Assembly: GCA_043764015.1 (NCBI GenBank)
Contig: JAYUKY010000089.1
Coordinates: forward strand, 1-35,331
Direction of reading: 5' to 3'
Length of the DNA stretch: 35,331 bases
Origin: JANYGM01 sp043764015
GTDB taxonomy: Bacteria > Bacteroidota > Bacteroidia > Cytophagales > Thermonemataceae
In this document: one piece after another, positions 8,204-16,341 of the stretch
How positions within the stretch are numbered: the stretch's first letter is position 1
Layout: each line of letters opens with the position of its first letter
Made by a program: the position numbers and the translations under genes
Notes under the pieces: model-generated
Database searches by the model: none
Told to the model about the DNA's origin: nothing
What the model saw: only the letters and a program-made list of their open reading frames with translations

Positions 8204-8884
8204 ATGTCACTAACAACAATAGGAATTATAGCAGAAGGACCTGCAGACCAGTTTGTTTTGAGAAATATTTTATATGCTTTTGGTTTGGAAAAAAATCAAA
8301 TACAATTTGTGCGCCCAGAGTTAAATGAAGATGAAACAGACAAAACAAATAGCAATGAAAAAAGATTTGGTAGCTGGACGAATGTAAAAAAAGAATGTGA
8401 AAGTGCAACTCCTTTTGATGATTTTTTGAATAATCAATTAGCTGGTGATAAACTGATTATCATACACTTAGATAGTGATGTTTGTAATCAATATGGTGTA
8501 CAGAAAACTTCTAATCCTAGAACGGCACAAGATTTTACTGACTTTCGTCAGAAAATTATGGATAAAATCAATGAATGGCTTGATAATAAGTACGTAAATC
8601 AACTATTTTATGCTATTTGTATCAAACAAATGGACGCTTGGGTTTTGACGCTTTTAGACAATAAAGGTAACAAAGATACAGGAAGCATAACTAATCCAAA
8701 AGATATTTTGGAAGATACGAAAGCGTATAAAAAAGTAAAAAAAGAAACTCAAAAAACTAGGATAATATATGGCGAATTATCTGATAATTTTTCATATAAG
8801 AAAAAGCTAAAAGAAGCAATAAAATATAACCAAAGCCTAAAAGATTTTGTAAACTCACTTGAAAGTTACTTTGAAGCATTATAA
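8204..8884 (+). CDS. Toprim-like protein paired with the AAA ATPase (possible effector nuclease)
   Basis: The 226-aa protein has a Toprim-like layout. A first strand with Glu11 (IGIIAEGPADQFVLRNIL) is followed by a second strand ending LIIIHLDSDV, whose Asp90-x-Asp92 would hold the metal ion. A third conserved stretch is IKQMDAWVLTLL. The remainder is lysine-rich and lacks signal peptide or membrane segments. In families where a Toprim protein follows an SMC-like ATPase, the Toprim partner is usually the nuclease that acts when the ATPase senses infection. That is family knowledge applied by analogy. It might instead belong to the RloB/DUF4276-type proteins, which share this fold pattern. Confidence 0.7.
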   Translation: MSLTTIGIIAEGPADQFVLRNILYAFGLEKNQIQFVRPELNEDETDKTNSNEKRFGSWTNVKKECESATPFDDFLNNQLAGDKLIIIHLDSDVCNQYGVQKTSNPRTAQDFTDFRQKIMDKINEWLDNKYVNQLFYAICIKQMDAWVLTLLDNKGNKDTGSITNPKDILEDTKAYKKVKKETQKTRIIYGELSDNFSYKKKLKEAIKYNQSLKDFVNSLESYFEAL

Positions 8885-8896
8885 CCTACAAATGCT

Positions 8897-8932
8897 TACA
8901 TTTGTATTTCCCCTAAAAAAACTGTACTTTTG
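8897..8932 (+). promoter_or_regulatory. Promoter of mtaB (two TAnnTTTG boxes)
   Basis: TACATTTG (8897-8904) and TACTTTTG (8925-8932) both match TAnnTTTG. The TTTG of the first lies 20 nt before the second, so it may also serve as the -33 element for the second box. The mtaB start codon is 43 nt after the second box. Confidence 0.6.
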
Positions 8933-8975
8933 CATCTTGAAATGAATAAATAATAGTACAAATAATGAATTTAAG

Positions 8976-10295
8976 ATGAAAAAAGTCGCTTTTTATACGC
9001 TTGGTTGCAAACTAAACTTTTCTGAAACCTCTTCTATCTCACGTATGTTTGAGAAAAAAGGCTATGAAAAAGTGGAGTTTACAGAAAAACCTGATATTTT
9101 TATCATCAATACTTGTTCTGTTACTGAAAATGCAGACAAAAAATGTAAGAAAATTGTAAAAGAAGCACGCAAAATCTCGCCTGATGCTTTTGTTACTATT
9201 ATTGGTTGTTATGCACAACTAAAACCACAAGAAATAGCTGAAATAGAAGGCGTTGATGCGGTTTTGGGTGCAGCAGAAAAATTCCAATTGATAGATTTGT
9301 TAGATGGTTTTGTGCGCAAACCACAAGCACAAATATTCGCCTCTGACATCAAAACAGCCAATACTTCTTTTAATGATGCGTATTCATTTGGTGACCGTAC
9401 ACGCACTTTTTTGAAGGTGCAAGATGGTTGTAATTATAATTGTTCTTTTTGTACCATTCCGCTTGCTCGTGGCAAAAGCCGTAGTAATACCATTGAAAAT
9501 ATATTACTTTCTGCTCAAGAAATAGCTAAAACAGACACAAAAGAAGTAGTTTTGACTGGCGTAAATATTGGTGATTTTGGCATTATTGATGGCAAAAGAG
9601 AAGAGTATTTTGTTGATTTGGTACGACAAATTGACAATATTGAAGGAATAGAACGTTTGCGTATTTCGTCTATTGAGCCAAATCTTCTCACTAATGAAAT
9701 TATTGAGTTTGTGGCTGATTCTAAGCGTTTTGTGCCACATTTTCATATTCCTTTGCAGTCTGGAAGCAACAAAATCTTAAAACTTATGCACCGCAGGTAT
9801 GTGCGTGAGCTATATGTGGAGCGTGTGAACAAAATCAAAGCCTTGATGCCTAATTGTTGCATTGGTGTTGATGTGATTGTAGGTTTCCCTGACGAAACAG
9901 ACGAGGATTTTTTAGATACTTATAACTTTTTGAATGAGTTAGATGTTTCTTATTTACACGTTTTTACGTATTCTGAACGAGAAAATACCCATGCAGCAGA
10001 CATTAGTAAAGAAAATGTGGCAGTTGTTGTCCCTGCACACACAAGAGCAGAAAGGTCTAAAATGCTACATATTTTGTCAGAAAAAAAGCGCAGGAAATTC
10101 TACGAGGAAAACCTTAATAAAACGGCAACTGTTTTATTTGAGAAATCAATAGAAAATAATTTGATGGAGGGTTTTACAGAAAATTATATTCGTGTAGTGG
10201 CAAAATACGACCCTTTGCTCATCAACGAACTCAAAAAAGTGCATCTACACGCTATCAATGCACAAGGTTTGGTGGAAGTAGAAGAGATATTTTAA
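8976..10295 (+). CDS. mtaB: tRNA t6A37 methylthiotransferase MtaB
   Basis: The 439-aa enzyme belongs to the methylthiotransferase branch of radical SAM proteins. The N-terminal UPF0004 domain starts VAFYTLGCKLNFSE with Cys11, Cys47 (INTCSVTE) and Cys78 (IGCYAQ) as ligands of the auxiliary cluster. The radical SAM motif CNYNCSFC lies near residues 152-159, followed by TIPLARGKSRS. TGVNIGDFG and HIPLQSGS are further family motifs, and the last 60 residues fit a TRAM RNA-binding domain. The VAFxTLGCKLN start and IPLARGKSRS favour MtaB, which converts t6A to ms2t6A at position 37 of tRNAs, over MiaB or RimO. Length is normal. It is transcribed from its own promoter. Confidence 0.93.
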   Translation: MKKVAFYTLGCKLNFSETSSISRMFEKKGYEKVEFTEKPDIFIINTCSVTENADKKCKKIVKEARKISPDAFVTIIGCYAQLKPQEIAEIEGVDAVLGAAEKFQLIDLLDGFVRKPQAQIFASDIKTANTSFNDAYSFGDRTRTFLKVQDGCNYNCSFCTIPLARGKSRSNTIENILLSAQEIAKTDTKEVVLTGVNIGDFGIIDGKREEYFVDLVRQIDNIEGIERLRISSIEPNLLTNEIIEFVADSKRFVPHFHIPLQSGSNKILKLMHRRYVRELYVERVNKIKALMPNCCIGVDVIVGFPDETDEDFLDTYNFLNELDVSYLHVFTYSERENTHAADISKENVAVVVPAHTRAERSKMLHILSEKKRRKFYEENLNKTATVLFEKSIENNLMEGFTENYIRVVAKYDPLLINELKKVHLHAINAQGLVEVEEIF

Positions 10296-10315
10296 GTATA
10301 TGATTTCCAATATTT

Positions 10316-10357
10316 TGTATTCATTCCTAATCCCTAATTAAAAATTTCTAATTATTT
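10316..10357. repeat. Heptad-phased intergenic element, copy 1
   Basis: TGTATTC is followed by four 7-nt units (ATTCCTA, ATCCCTA, ATTAAAA, ATTTCTA) and then ATTATTT, with no break in phase. The same end units appear at 11790 and, inverted, at 19500. It fills almost the whole gap between mtaB and the next gene and ends directly before that gene's ATG. Confidence 0.65.
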
Positions 10358-11770
10358 ATGGTTGCTTTCTTCAAAATCAATGCTATTGGGCGTATGCTGA
10401 TGCTTTTTGTGTTGTTTTGCGTGCTTCGTGGTTTGTTTTTGTGGAATAATGTACCTTTACTTATCCCAGAAATTCAATGGCTTGCACTTGCAGAGCGTAT
10501 GCAGGAGGGTTTTATGCCTTATATCAGCATTTGGGACGACACCAGCCCACTTTCTGCACTTGTCTATTGGCTTTTGGGTAGTAGTTTTGGCAAAAATATT
10601 CTTCCTTGTCACATTTTGGCAGCTATTTTAGTATTTATGCAGGGTTTTTTGTTGAATAGTACGTTTATTCGTGCAAAAATATATGAAGAAAGAACGCTTA
10701 TACCGCTTTTTTTGTACCTTATTCTTTCCAATTTGTTTTTAGATTGGCTGATTCTATCACCTATGATGATGGCTACAACCTTCGTTATTTTGAGTATAAG
10801 GCATATTTTCTTGCATCTCAACGAAAATGTAAGTAAGAGTCAGGCTTTTGAAATTGGTTTTTATTTGGGACTTGCGGTAATGTTTTATTTGCCACTTTTT
10901 ATATTGCTTTTACTACCTTTATTTGTGTTTGCAGTCTTTACAGGCACAAAAGCACGAGATTATATTTTGATGTTTTTTGCGTTTTTATTGCCTTTTTTGC
11001 TTATTTTGAGTTTGTTTTTCGTGGTAGGAGGAGAAAAAGATTTTATTGTGAATGGTATTTTGAGCATGTTTTTTCTAGGAAATATGCATTATTTGGCTAC
11101 TTCTAGCATACTTTTGGTGCTTATTGTGCCTACTACGCTGATTATTTTGGGTTTTTTGATGATTTTGCAAAGTAACCGTTATACCAATTATCAGCTAAGA
11201 TGTCAGCAAATTATGTTCTTGACTTTGCTAAATATGTCCCTTTCTTTACTTTTGGGGTCTATTTTTAGTGGAATGAATTTTTATATTTTCTTGCCTGTGA
11301 TAGTATTTTTTGGCTCTTTTTACTTTTTGGGGACGCAAAAATGGTTTATTGCAGAAACAGTAATGATACTTATTTTTGTGGCGAGTTTGGTGGGTACAAC
11401 AAGCATTATTTTGAAGATTTTGCCAGAAGAATACACTTATTTTTTGCGTGGAGAAATTATTTCAGAAGACAACAAAATGCAAGCTAATCTGCTCAAAAAT
11501 AAGAAAATACTTGTTCTGGGTACTGATTTGACTGCCTACCGTTATGCTTCACTTGCTACGCCCTATCTCAATGCACAACTTTCTAGCCGTCATTTTGATA
11601 AACTAGATGATTATTTCGTTTTGACAGAAATTTATAATAATTTCAAAAAAGATATGCCCCAAATTATTGTAGATAAACAAAATCTTCTTCCAAAAATCTT
11701 CCAAAAAATGCCTTTGTTGGCTCGTGAGTACAAAATTACCACGCAAAAAGGCATTTATCAACGAAATTAA
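10358..11770 (+). CDS. Polytopic inner-membrane protein of unknown function
   Basis: The 470-aa protein has about ten to twelve hydrophobic segments through residue 360, followed by a roughly 100-aa soluble tail (VLGTDLTAYRYASLATPYLNAQ...). The early loop AERMQEGFMPYISIWDDTSPLSALVYWLLG recalls membrane proteins of the Bacteroidota DUF6427 type and, more loosely, glycosyltransferase-like membrane proteins whose first loop carries acidic residues. I cannot assign a reaction. The C-terminal half of the soluble tail is rich in Lys and aromatic residues. A heptad-repeat element sits against its start codon and another follows its stop codon. Confidence 0.75.
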   Translation: MVAFFKINAIGRMLMLFVLFCVLRGLFLWNNVPLLIPEIQWLALAERMQEGFMPYISIWDDTSPLSALVYWLLGSSFGKNILPCHILAAILVFMQGFLLNSTFIRAKIYEERTLIPLFLYLILSNLFLDWLILSPMMMATTFVILSIRHIFLHLNENVSKSQAFEIGFYLGLAVMFYLPLFILLLLPLFVFAVFTGTKARDYILMFFAFLLPFLLILSLFFVVGGEKDFIVNGILSMFFLGNMHYLATSSILLVLIVPTTLIILGFLMILQSNRYTNYQLRCQQIMFLTLLNMSLSLLLGSIFSGMNFYIFLPVIVFFGSFYFLGTQKWFIAETVMILIFVASLVGTTSIILKILPEEYTYFLRGEIISEDNKMQANLLKNKKILVLGTDLTAYRYASLATPYLNAQLSSRHFDKLDDYFVLTEIYNNFKKDMPQIIVDKQNLLPKIFQKMPLLAREYKITTQKGIYQRN

Positions 11771-11789
11771 ATCTTTGAATATATGGCTT

Positions 11790-11824
11790 TGTATTCATTC
11801 ACAATTTAAAATTTAAAATTATTT
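11790..11824. repeat. Heptad-phased intergenic element, copy 2
   Basis: TGTATTC, three units (ATTCACA, ATTTAAA, ATTTAAA) and ATTATTT in unbroken 7-nt phase. Its last unit overlaps the stop codon of the leftward TauE/SafE gene (11819-11821), so it sits between the 3' ends of two convergent genes. Confidence 0.65.
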
Positions 11825-12682
11825 AGAAATTTCGTAAACCATTTTTGCAAAAATAATCATTACAAGTGAGGCAAATACTATTCTAATAACTTTGGGTGAT
11901 GTTTTTTGTGCTGCTTTCACGCCCCATTGCGTAGAAAAAACCGCACCAAAAACAATAGGCAATATCAAACGAATATCAACATAACCTATTTGAAAAGCAC
12001 TTTTTGAGGGAATATCACTAAAAAAAAGATACATCATACAAATTGGAAACGACAAAAGTGGTATCACGCCACTAGAAATAGCACTTGCTTTTTTGATAGG
12101 TATTTTTAGAATATCTGTAAACATAGGAATCATCAAAATACCGCCTCCAAGCCCAGAAAGTGCTGTTATCATACCTACAAACGCACCAGTAATAAGAAAA
12201 GAACGGTCTTTAATTTCGTTTTTTGGTAGATTATTTTGCAGGTTTTCTGTTGTTTTTTCTAATATTTGCTTATTTTCTTTGTTGATATCAGATAATAGCT
12301 TAATAATGAAAGGAATAAGCATACAAATAAATACATAATTAAAAGTTTCTTTTGAATACCAATTACCTGTTTTTATCAAATAACTCATTGATAAAGAAGT
12401 GATTATGCCAAAAGAAGCGGTTAGTAAAATCTCTTTTGGAAAATAATTACCCATTTTGTATTGCCTAAAACTCACCAAAGAACCTGTACAAACCGTAATA
12501 CACAACGAATTAGCAATAATTATTTTTACAAGAAGTTCTTTATCCGTATTCAGTCCCATTTGTTGTAGCACAAAATCAAGGATAGGAATAAAAATCATAT
12601 TTCCGCCCACGCCTGTAAGCCCAGCCAAAAAACCTCCCAAAATCCCAGTCAGAAAAAGCAAAATAATTAGTTCTATTGGCAT
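11819..12682 (-). CDS. TauE/SafE family membrane exporter
   Basis: The 287-aa membrane protein has about eight hydrophobic segments and the two family half-repeats: FLAGLTGVGGNMIFIPIL near residues 18-35 and GMITALSGLGGGILMIPMF near 170-190. Both have the small-residue GxGG loop followed by P. A hydrophilic, Lys/Asn-rich loop in the middle (near 130-160) separates the halves. Family members export sulfite, sulfoacetate and other small anions, but the substrate cannot be told from sequence. It is transcribed toward mtaB and its neighbour, and a -7 box lies about 40 nt upstream of its start codon. Confidence 0.9.
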   Translation of the reverse strand: MPIELIILLFLTGILGGFLAGLTGVGGNMIFIPILDFVLQQMGLNTDKELLVKIIIANSLCITVCTGSLVSFRQYKMGNYFPKEILLTASFGIITSLSMSYLIKTGNWYSKETFNYVFICMLIPFIIKLLSDINKENKQILEKTTENLQNNLPKNEIKDRSFLITGAFVGMITALSGLGGGILMIPMFTDILKIPIKKASAISSGVIPLLSFPICMMYLFFSDIPSKSAFQIGYVDIRLILPIVFGAVFSTQWGVKAAQKTSPKVIRIVFASLVMIIFAKMVYEISK

Positions 12683-12720
12683 AAAAAATAGTGATGAAAG
12701 TTTATTGTTTCATTGTAGCG

Positions 12721-12728
12721 CAAATATA
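12721..12728 (-). promoter_or_regulatory. -7 promoter element for the TauE/SafE gene
   Basis: On the minus strand TATATTTG (12728 to 12721) matches TAnnTTTG and lies 38 nt before the ATG at 12682. The -33 element is not clear. Confidence 0.5.
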
Positions 12729-12801
12729 AGCAATTTTTTGTGGTTATGTTTTTAGTTTTGAAAATAGTAAATCCTCAAATATCATAAACTGAAAAATGAT
12801 T

Positions 12802-13000
12802 TTCGTAAACTGAAAAGCTAATTTCGTCTAAAAACAGGTATTTGAAATTATACTTTTCCTAGATTTTTAAAATAAATAATGAATAAATTTCTAAAATCAT
12901 TCATCAAAGAAAATAGCATTTTCATAAAGTAAAAGACTATTTTTGTCAAATTTTTAGAAAAAATAGCTAAAGCGTGTTTACATTTGTATATAAATAAACC
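12802..13000 (+). promoter_or_regulatory. Upstream control region A (similar to 20020-20218)
   Basis: This region before the 125-aa secreted gene aligns without gaps to 20020-20218, the region before the T9SS adhesin. A hand count gives about 85 of 119 and then 57 of 80 matching positions, near 71%. A motif of the form TTCnTAAAnTGAAAAG followed by TATTTtnGTnnAAA occurs twice, at 12802 and 12921, exactly 119 nt apart, as in region B. A further near-copy of the TAAACTGAAAA word lies just upstream at 12785. The -7 box TACATTTG is at 12979-12986, 58 nt after the second motif. Confidence 0.7.
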
Positions 13001-13017
13001 AATAAACCCCAATAAAA

Positions 13018-13395
13018 ATGAAAAAAGTATTTGTTATCGTGGTGGCAATGATTTGCAGCAGTTCTATGGTTTCTAATGCAGGCGTTTCAAACCTAAATAA
13101 TGAAAAAAACAGTATTCCCAACAATTCTTCTTCTAGTAATCCGAAAACTGATGTAACAAAAGTAGCACAGGAAGAAATCACCATAGAAGTGCAAAATACT
13201 TCTAAATCACAAATTTTTGTAAAATATGAAGACAGTATAAAAGGCTCATCTTTTTTGGGTGCAGGCACAGTTACAAGGTACAAAGCAAAACCAGGTGACA
13301 AAATTCTGGACAAAAATCAGGTGCTGTTTTGGTATCTGTTACGGCAAGCACAAAATCAAATTTCAGGTTTAAAATTTAAGTTAAAAATCTACTAA
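13018..13395 (+). CDS. Small secreted protein, probably frameshifted near its C-terminus
   Basis: As read, 125 aa: a signal peptide (MKKVFVIVVAMICSSSMVSNA), a Ser/Asn-rich linker, then a beta-rich domain, EITIEVQNTSKSQIFVKYE onward. That domain aligns with the last 70 residues of the next gene's product (IAIKVKNDTDEPVHVYN, TTIKMDEGDKL) up to the shared GDK motif. After ILDK the reading frame gives an atypical tail (QVLFWYLLRQAQ). One extra A in the A5 run at 13312-13316 would give KKSGAVLVSVTAST and so on, ending at TAA 13377-13379 as a protein of about 120 aa. That tail restores the beta-strand pattern of the paralogous domain. The function is unknown. The gene overlaps nothing and lies 17 nt before the 560-aa gene, so the two are probably co-transcribed. 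Confidence 0.7.
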   Translation: MKKVFVIVVAMICSSSMVSNAGVSNLNNEKNSIPNNSSSSNPKTDVTKVAQEEITIEVQNTSKSQIFVKYEDSIKGSSFLGAGTVTRYKAKPGDKILDKNQVLFWYLLRQAQNQISGLKFKLKIY

Positions 13396-13411
13396 AACCC
13401 AACTAAAAATT

Positions 13412-15094
13412 ATGAGCTTTTTCAAAAATCTATTCAACGAAGCCACTAAATTTGTAGAAGAACATTCTAAAACCTTAGAAAAAACTTTTGACGAACTCAA
13501 AGGAGAGCTTGGTGCAAAATTCAATGAAGCACTTTTAGCGGAGCAAAATAGTGGTAATAAAACATTATCCAGCCAAAAAGCTATCCAGCTTTTGGAAAAC
13601 GCTGATGGTGCAACTATCAAAATTATCACCCTTGATGGAACAGTTATCTCCACCAGCACAAAACCGTTTGTGGGAACTGATAATTATGATATTTACTATG
13701 ATTTTGGGACTGATGCTATGCAAGCATTTAGCGTAAGTAAAGAAAATAACCAAATCACAGCCATAACACACCAAACTTTGCCCTATAATTTGGTGCAAAG
13801 TGATGATTTCACTTATTTGTACCTCTCACACGAGGGCATTATTACGGTACCTACTAATGAGCCAATTCCGTATCATAAATATAAAAATAATGCTACAGAA
13901 GTGGAAATAAATAAATATTCTTCCTGTGATTTTGGTTTTACTACACACAGTGATACCAATCATTCTTTTGAAATCATTGAAAAATTACTTTCGTATTTGC
14001 CTGCAAGTGCCAAAGACGAATACGCCAAACACGCAGAACGTAGGCAAGAAAAAACCAATGAAATCATTGTACAACAGCAAGAACATCAAGCTATTATAAA
14101 CGCAAAGGAAAAAGCAGAAAGAGATGCTCTTATTACAAAAAACAAAGATTTTGCTTTGATGTATGAACTTTCAGAAAAACCTCTCGCAGGCGTACAAGAA
14201 GCCATTTCAAAGTATGGTCTGCCAAAAGAAACAAGTTTTGTTACGAGAACAGGTAAAACTATTTATTTTAATGGAGATTTGATTTATTTGTCGGGCAATG
14301 AACAAGGGCAAATAACGGGCAGTGCTTATCTTTCTTTTGATAAAAAAAATAATGCAGGTGACACGCTAATGATTATCACGACAGTCTATTATGAGAATGA
14401 GAAAATAAGTAAGGTAAACGTTACTGAGGCAGTTGCCCCACGCATTGTGGGTGATGCACAACACGAGGAGTATAATGCTGTTATTGATGCTAATTCTTAT
14501 TCTAATTGCGTTTATGTGGGTTTGTCTGCACCTTACAATATGACCTACAACGACTATTACAGTGAAGGTAATGAAAGTAATGATTATAACGAAAGTGGCT
14601 CTAATTTTACGTTTTTTCTAAATTCTCTAGAAGATGCCTACACAATAGCAGGACGCATATTTATGTATATGAGCGAGTATGGGCAAAATGATTTTGTGGC
14701 GTATATCACCACCCTACAAAATGGTACTTTTGTGAAATATGAAGCACAAAATGAAGATGAAAGTAATGATTATCAAGAAGATAATAATGAGAATACTTCT
14801 AATTCTTCTTCCAATTCTCCTAAAAAAGAAAAGAAAAAAGAAGAAAAAATTTCTTCTAATTATTCAAATGCCAAAGCCAAAAATATTGCTATCAAAGTGA
14901 AAAATGATACTGATGAACCTGTGCATGTGTATAATTTGGGAAGTGGTGGAAGTTACCGTTTGCAAAAAAATATCGTTACGACTATCAAAATGGACGAAGG
15001 CGACAAATTGACACAATACGGAAATAATAAACGTGTTTATTTGGTAGCAGAGCCAAGTATGGACGGAAAAGTACAACTTATTTCAAAACTTTAA
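13412..15094 (+). CDS. 560-aa protein of unknown function with internal repeat and a C-terminal domain shared with the preceding gene
   Basis: No signal peptide is visible; it starts with an amphipathic helix (MSFFKNLFNEATKFVEEHSK). Residues 45-210 and 265-440 look like two divergent copies of one beta-rich module: both begin with a threonine-rich strand pair (ATIKIITLDGTVIST and SFVTRTGKTIYFNGD) and each has a matching strand (INKYSSCDFGF and ANSYSNCVYVGL). A charged helix near 215-245 lies between. After an Asp/Glu/Asn/Ser-rich linker (450-490), the last 70 residues match the secreted domain of the upstream 125-aa protein. I do not recognise the family. The shared domain suggests the two gene products interact or bind the same partner. 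A perfect palindrome follows eight bases after the stop. Confidence 0.8.
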   Translation: MSFFKNLFNEATKFVEEHSKTLEKTFDELKGELGAKFNEALLAEQNSGNKTLSSQKAIQLLENADGATIKIITLDGTVISTSTKPFVGTDNYDIYYDFGTDAMQAFSVSKENNQITAITHQTLPYNLVQSDDFTYLYLSHEGIITVPTNEPIPYHKYKNNATEVEINKYSSCDFGFTTHSDTNHSFEIIEKLLSYLPASAKDEYAKHAERRQEKTNEIIVQQQEHQAIINAKEKAERDALITKNKDFALMYELSEKPLAGVQEAISKYGLPKETSFVTRTGKTIYFNGDLIYLSGNEQGQITGSAYLSFDKKNNAGDTLMIITTVYYENEKISKVNVTEAVAPRIVGDAQHEEYNAVIDANSYSNCVYVGLSAPYNMTYNDYYSEGNESNDYNESGSNFTFFLNSLEDAYTIAGRIFMYMSEYGQNDFVAYITTLQNGTFVKYEAQNEDESNDYQEDNNENTSNSSSNSPKKEKKKEEKISSNYSNAKAKNIAIKVKNDTDEPVHVYNLGSGGSYRLQKNIVTTIKMDEGDKLTQYGNNKRVYLVAEPSMDGKVQLISKL

Positions 15095-15101
15095 AAACTA
15101 C

Positions 15102-15135
15102 AACTTTCCAAAAGTTTTAAAACTTTTGGAAAGTT
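15102..15135. repeat. Palindromic repeat, copy 2
   Basis: Perfect 17-bp arms, AACTTTCCAAAAGTTTT and its reverse complement, with no spacer. It lies between two genes in the same direction and is followed by A-rich rather than T-rich sequence, so it is not a standard intrinsic terminator on the plus strand. Confidence 0.8.
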
Positions 15136-15175
15136 AAAAATCAAATTTTAAACTAAAAAATAAATTCTAAAAAAA

Positions 15176-16264
15176 ATGAAAAATACAATCTCAATTTTTG
15201 TGATCCTATTTTTATTTTGTGGAACAATACAAAAAAACTATGCTCAAAATAACGCAGAAGCCAAAAAACTTTTTGAGCAACGTTGGAAAAGCAACAACCA
15301 AGCAGAAAAACAAACCTTGGCGGATAATATTATGGCAATAGCCCCTGATTCTGAATATGGATTATGTGTAAAACTTTTACTAATTTTTAATAAAGGGCAA
15401 GTGGGAGATAGAAAATATGCTTCTGTTGAGTTTAGACCTATTATGAAAAAATATCCAAATTTTGCCTTTGGATACTATGTGAATGGGCTTATTTCTATTT
15501 ATACTGGTTATGATAATAGAGACCCAATATCTGCTGTAGAATGGCTTACAAAGGCTATTGAACTTAGACCTAACGAAGCAAAATTCTATTATACACGTGC
15601 AATAGCCTATCAGTATTATCCCGAAGATACTAAAGATTACACTAAACTTGTTTATGAAAAATGTATTAAAGACCTTGATAAAGCCCTTGCCTTAGACCCT
15701 ACGCTTGCGGAAAATATAGCACAAATACGTAAAGATGTTATTGGAAAGAAAACAACTGCAGAATACACTGTCAAACTTGATGCAAAACTTGCATTGGAAA
15801 AAAAGGAAAGAGAAGCCAATGAAAAACCTACGGAAGTTGTCAAAGAAACGCCCAAAGAAAAAGCAGCAAGAAAAATCAAGTCCGAAGCCAACCTTGTAGA
15901 AATCAATGGAAAAACCTTTTATTTTGATGCCAGTAATGTCTATGATTCAGGTTTGAATAAAATTGGTAGCAGAAGCACCAATAGTGGCGTTGATTTTGAC
16001 AATGGAAAAGTTAAATATGGTGGATTTAGTGGTATGACAACAACCAAAAATGGCAACGACCTTTATTATCATAAATCAGCCACTTCAACGGTTTTTTATG
16101 ATAAAGCCTGCAAATCTCCCTATCTCACACAAACCTCTGACAGTGGAGATAGCAAAAAATACGCTGTATTCAAAGATAAAAAAGAGGTAGGTTACTACAA
16201 AGTAGCATTTATGGCAGTTAAATTAAAGGAAATTGCCTGTTTGATGGATTATTTGGGCTTGTAG
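15176..16264 (+). CDS. Secreted TPR-like protein of unknown function (362 aa)
   Basis: A signal peptide (MKNTISIFVILFLFCGTIQKNYAQ) is followed by helical repeats with TPR character, for example GYYVNGLISIYTGY, AVEWLTKAIELRPNEAKFYYTRAIAYQYYP and CIKDLDKALALDP, in residues 30-185. A lysine-rich helix follows (190-235). The C-terminal 125 residues are a different, beta-rich domain (VEINGKTFYFDASNVYDSG...). The export signal points to the periplasm or outer surface. It lies between two copies of the palindromic repeat, in the same direction as its neighbours. TPR proteins act as scaffolds; the partner is not evident. Confidence 0.8.
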   Translation: MKNTISIFVILFLFCGTIQKNYAQNNAEAKKLFEQRWKSNNQAEKQTLADNIMAIAPDSEYGLCVKLLLIFNKGQVGDRKYASVEFRPIMKKYPNFAFGYYVNGLISIYTGYDNRDPISAVEWLTKAIELRPNEAKFYYTRAIAYQYYPEDTKDYTKLVYEKCIKDLDKALALDPTLAENIAQIRKDVIGKKTTAEYTVKLDAKLALEKKEREANEKPTEVVKETPKEKAARKIKSEANLVEINGKTFYFDASNVYDSGLNKIGSRSTNSGVDFDNGKVKYGGFSGMTTTKNGNDLYYHKSATSTVFYDKACKSPYLTQTSDSGDSKKYAVFKDKKEVGYYKVAFMAVKLKEIACLMDYLGL

Positions 16265-16280
16265 TTTTTTAATAAATAAT

Positions 16281-16314
16281 AACTCTCCAAAAGTTTTAAA
16301 ACTTTTGGAGAGTT
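16281..16314. repeat. Palindromic repeat, copy 3
   Basis: Perfect 17-bp arms, AACTCTCCAAAAGTTTT and its reverse complement. Compared with copy 2, the fifth base T becomes C in the left arm and the partner A becomes G in the right arm, so the pairing is kept. It lies 17 nt after a stop codon. Confidence 0.8.
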
Positions 16315-16341
16315 AAATAACCATAAAAACCAACTAGAAAA

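Noticed and set aside
10316..10357. Heptad element considered as a CRISPR fragment
   Set aside because: Units are 7 nt without spacers of constant size; no cas genes in the window.
15102..16314. Palindromes at 15102 and 16281 as ends of a transposon around the TPR gene
   Set aside because: The same palindrome occurs alone at 5427 and 27732, and each copy is itself a complete inverted repeat, so they need not be a pair.
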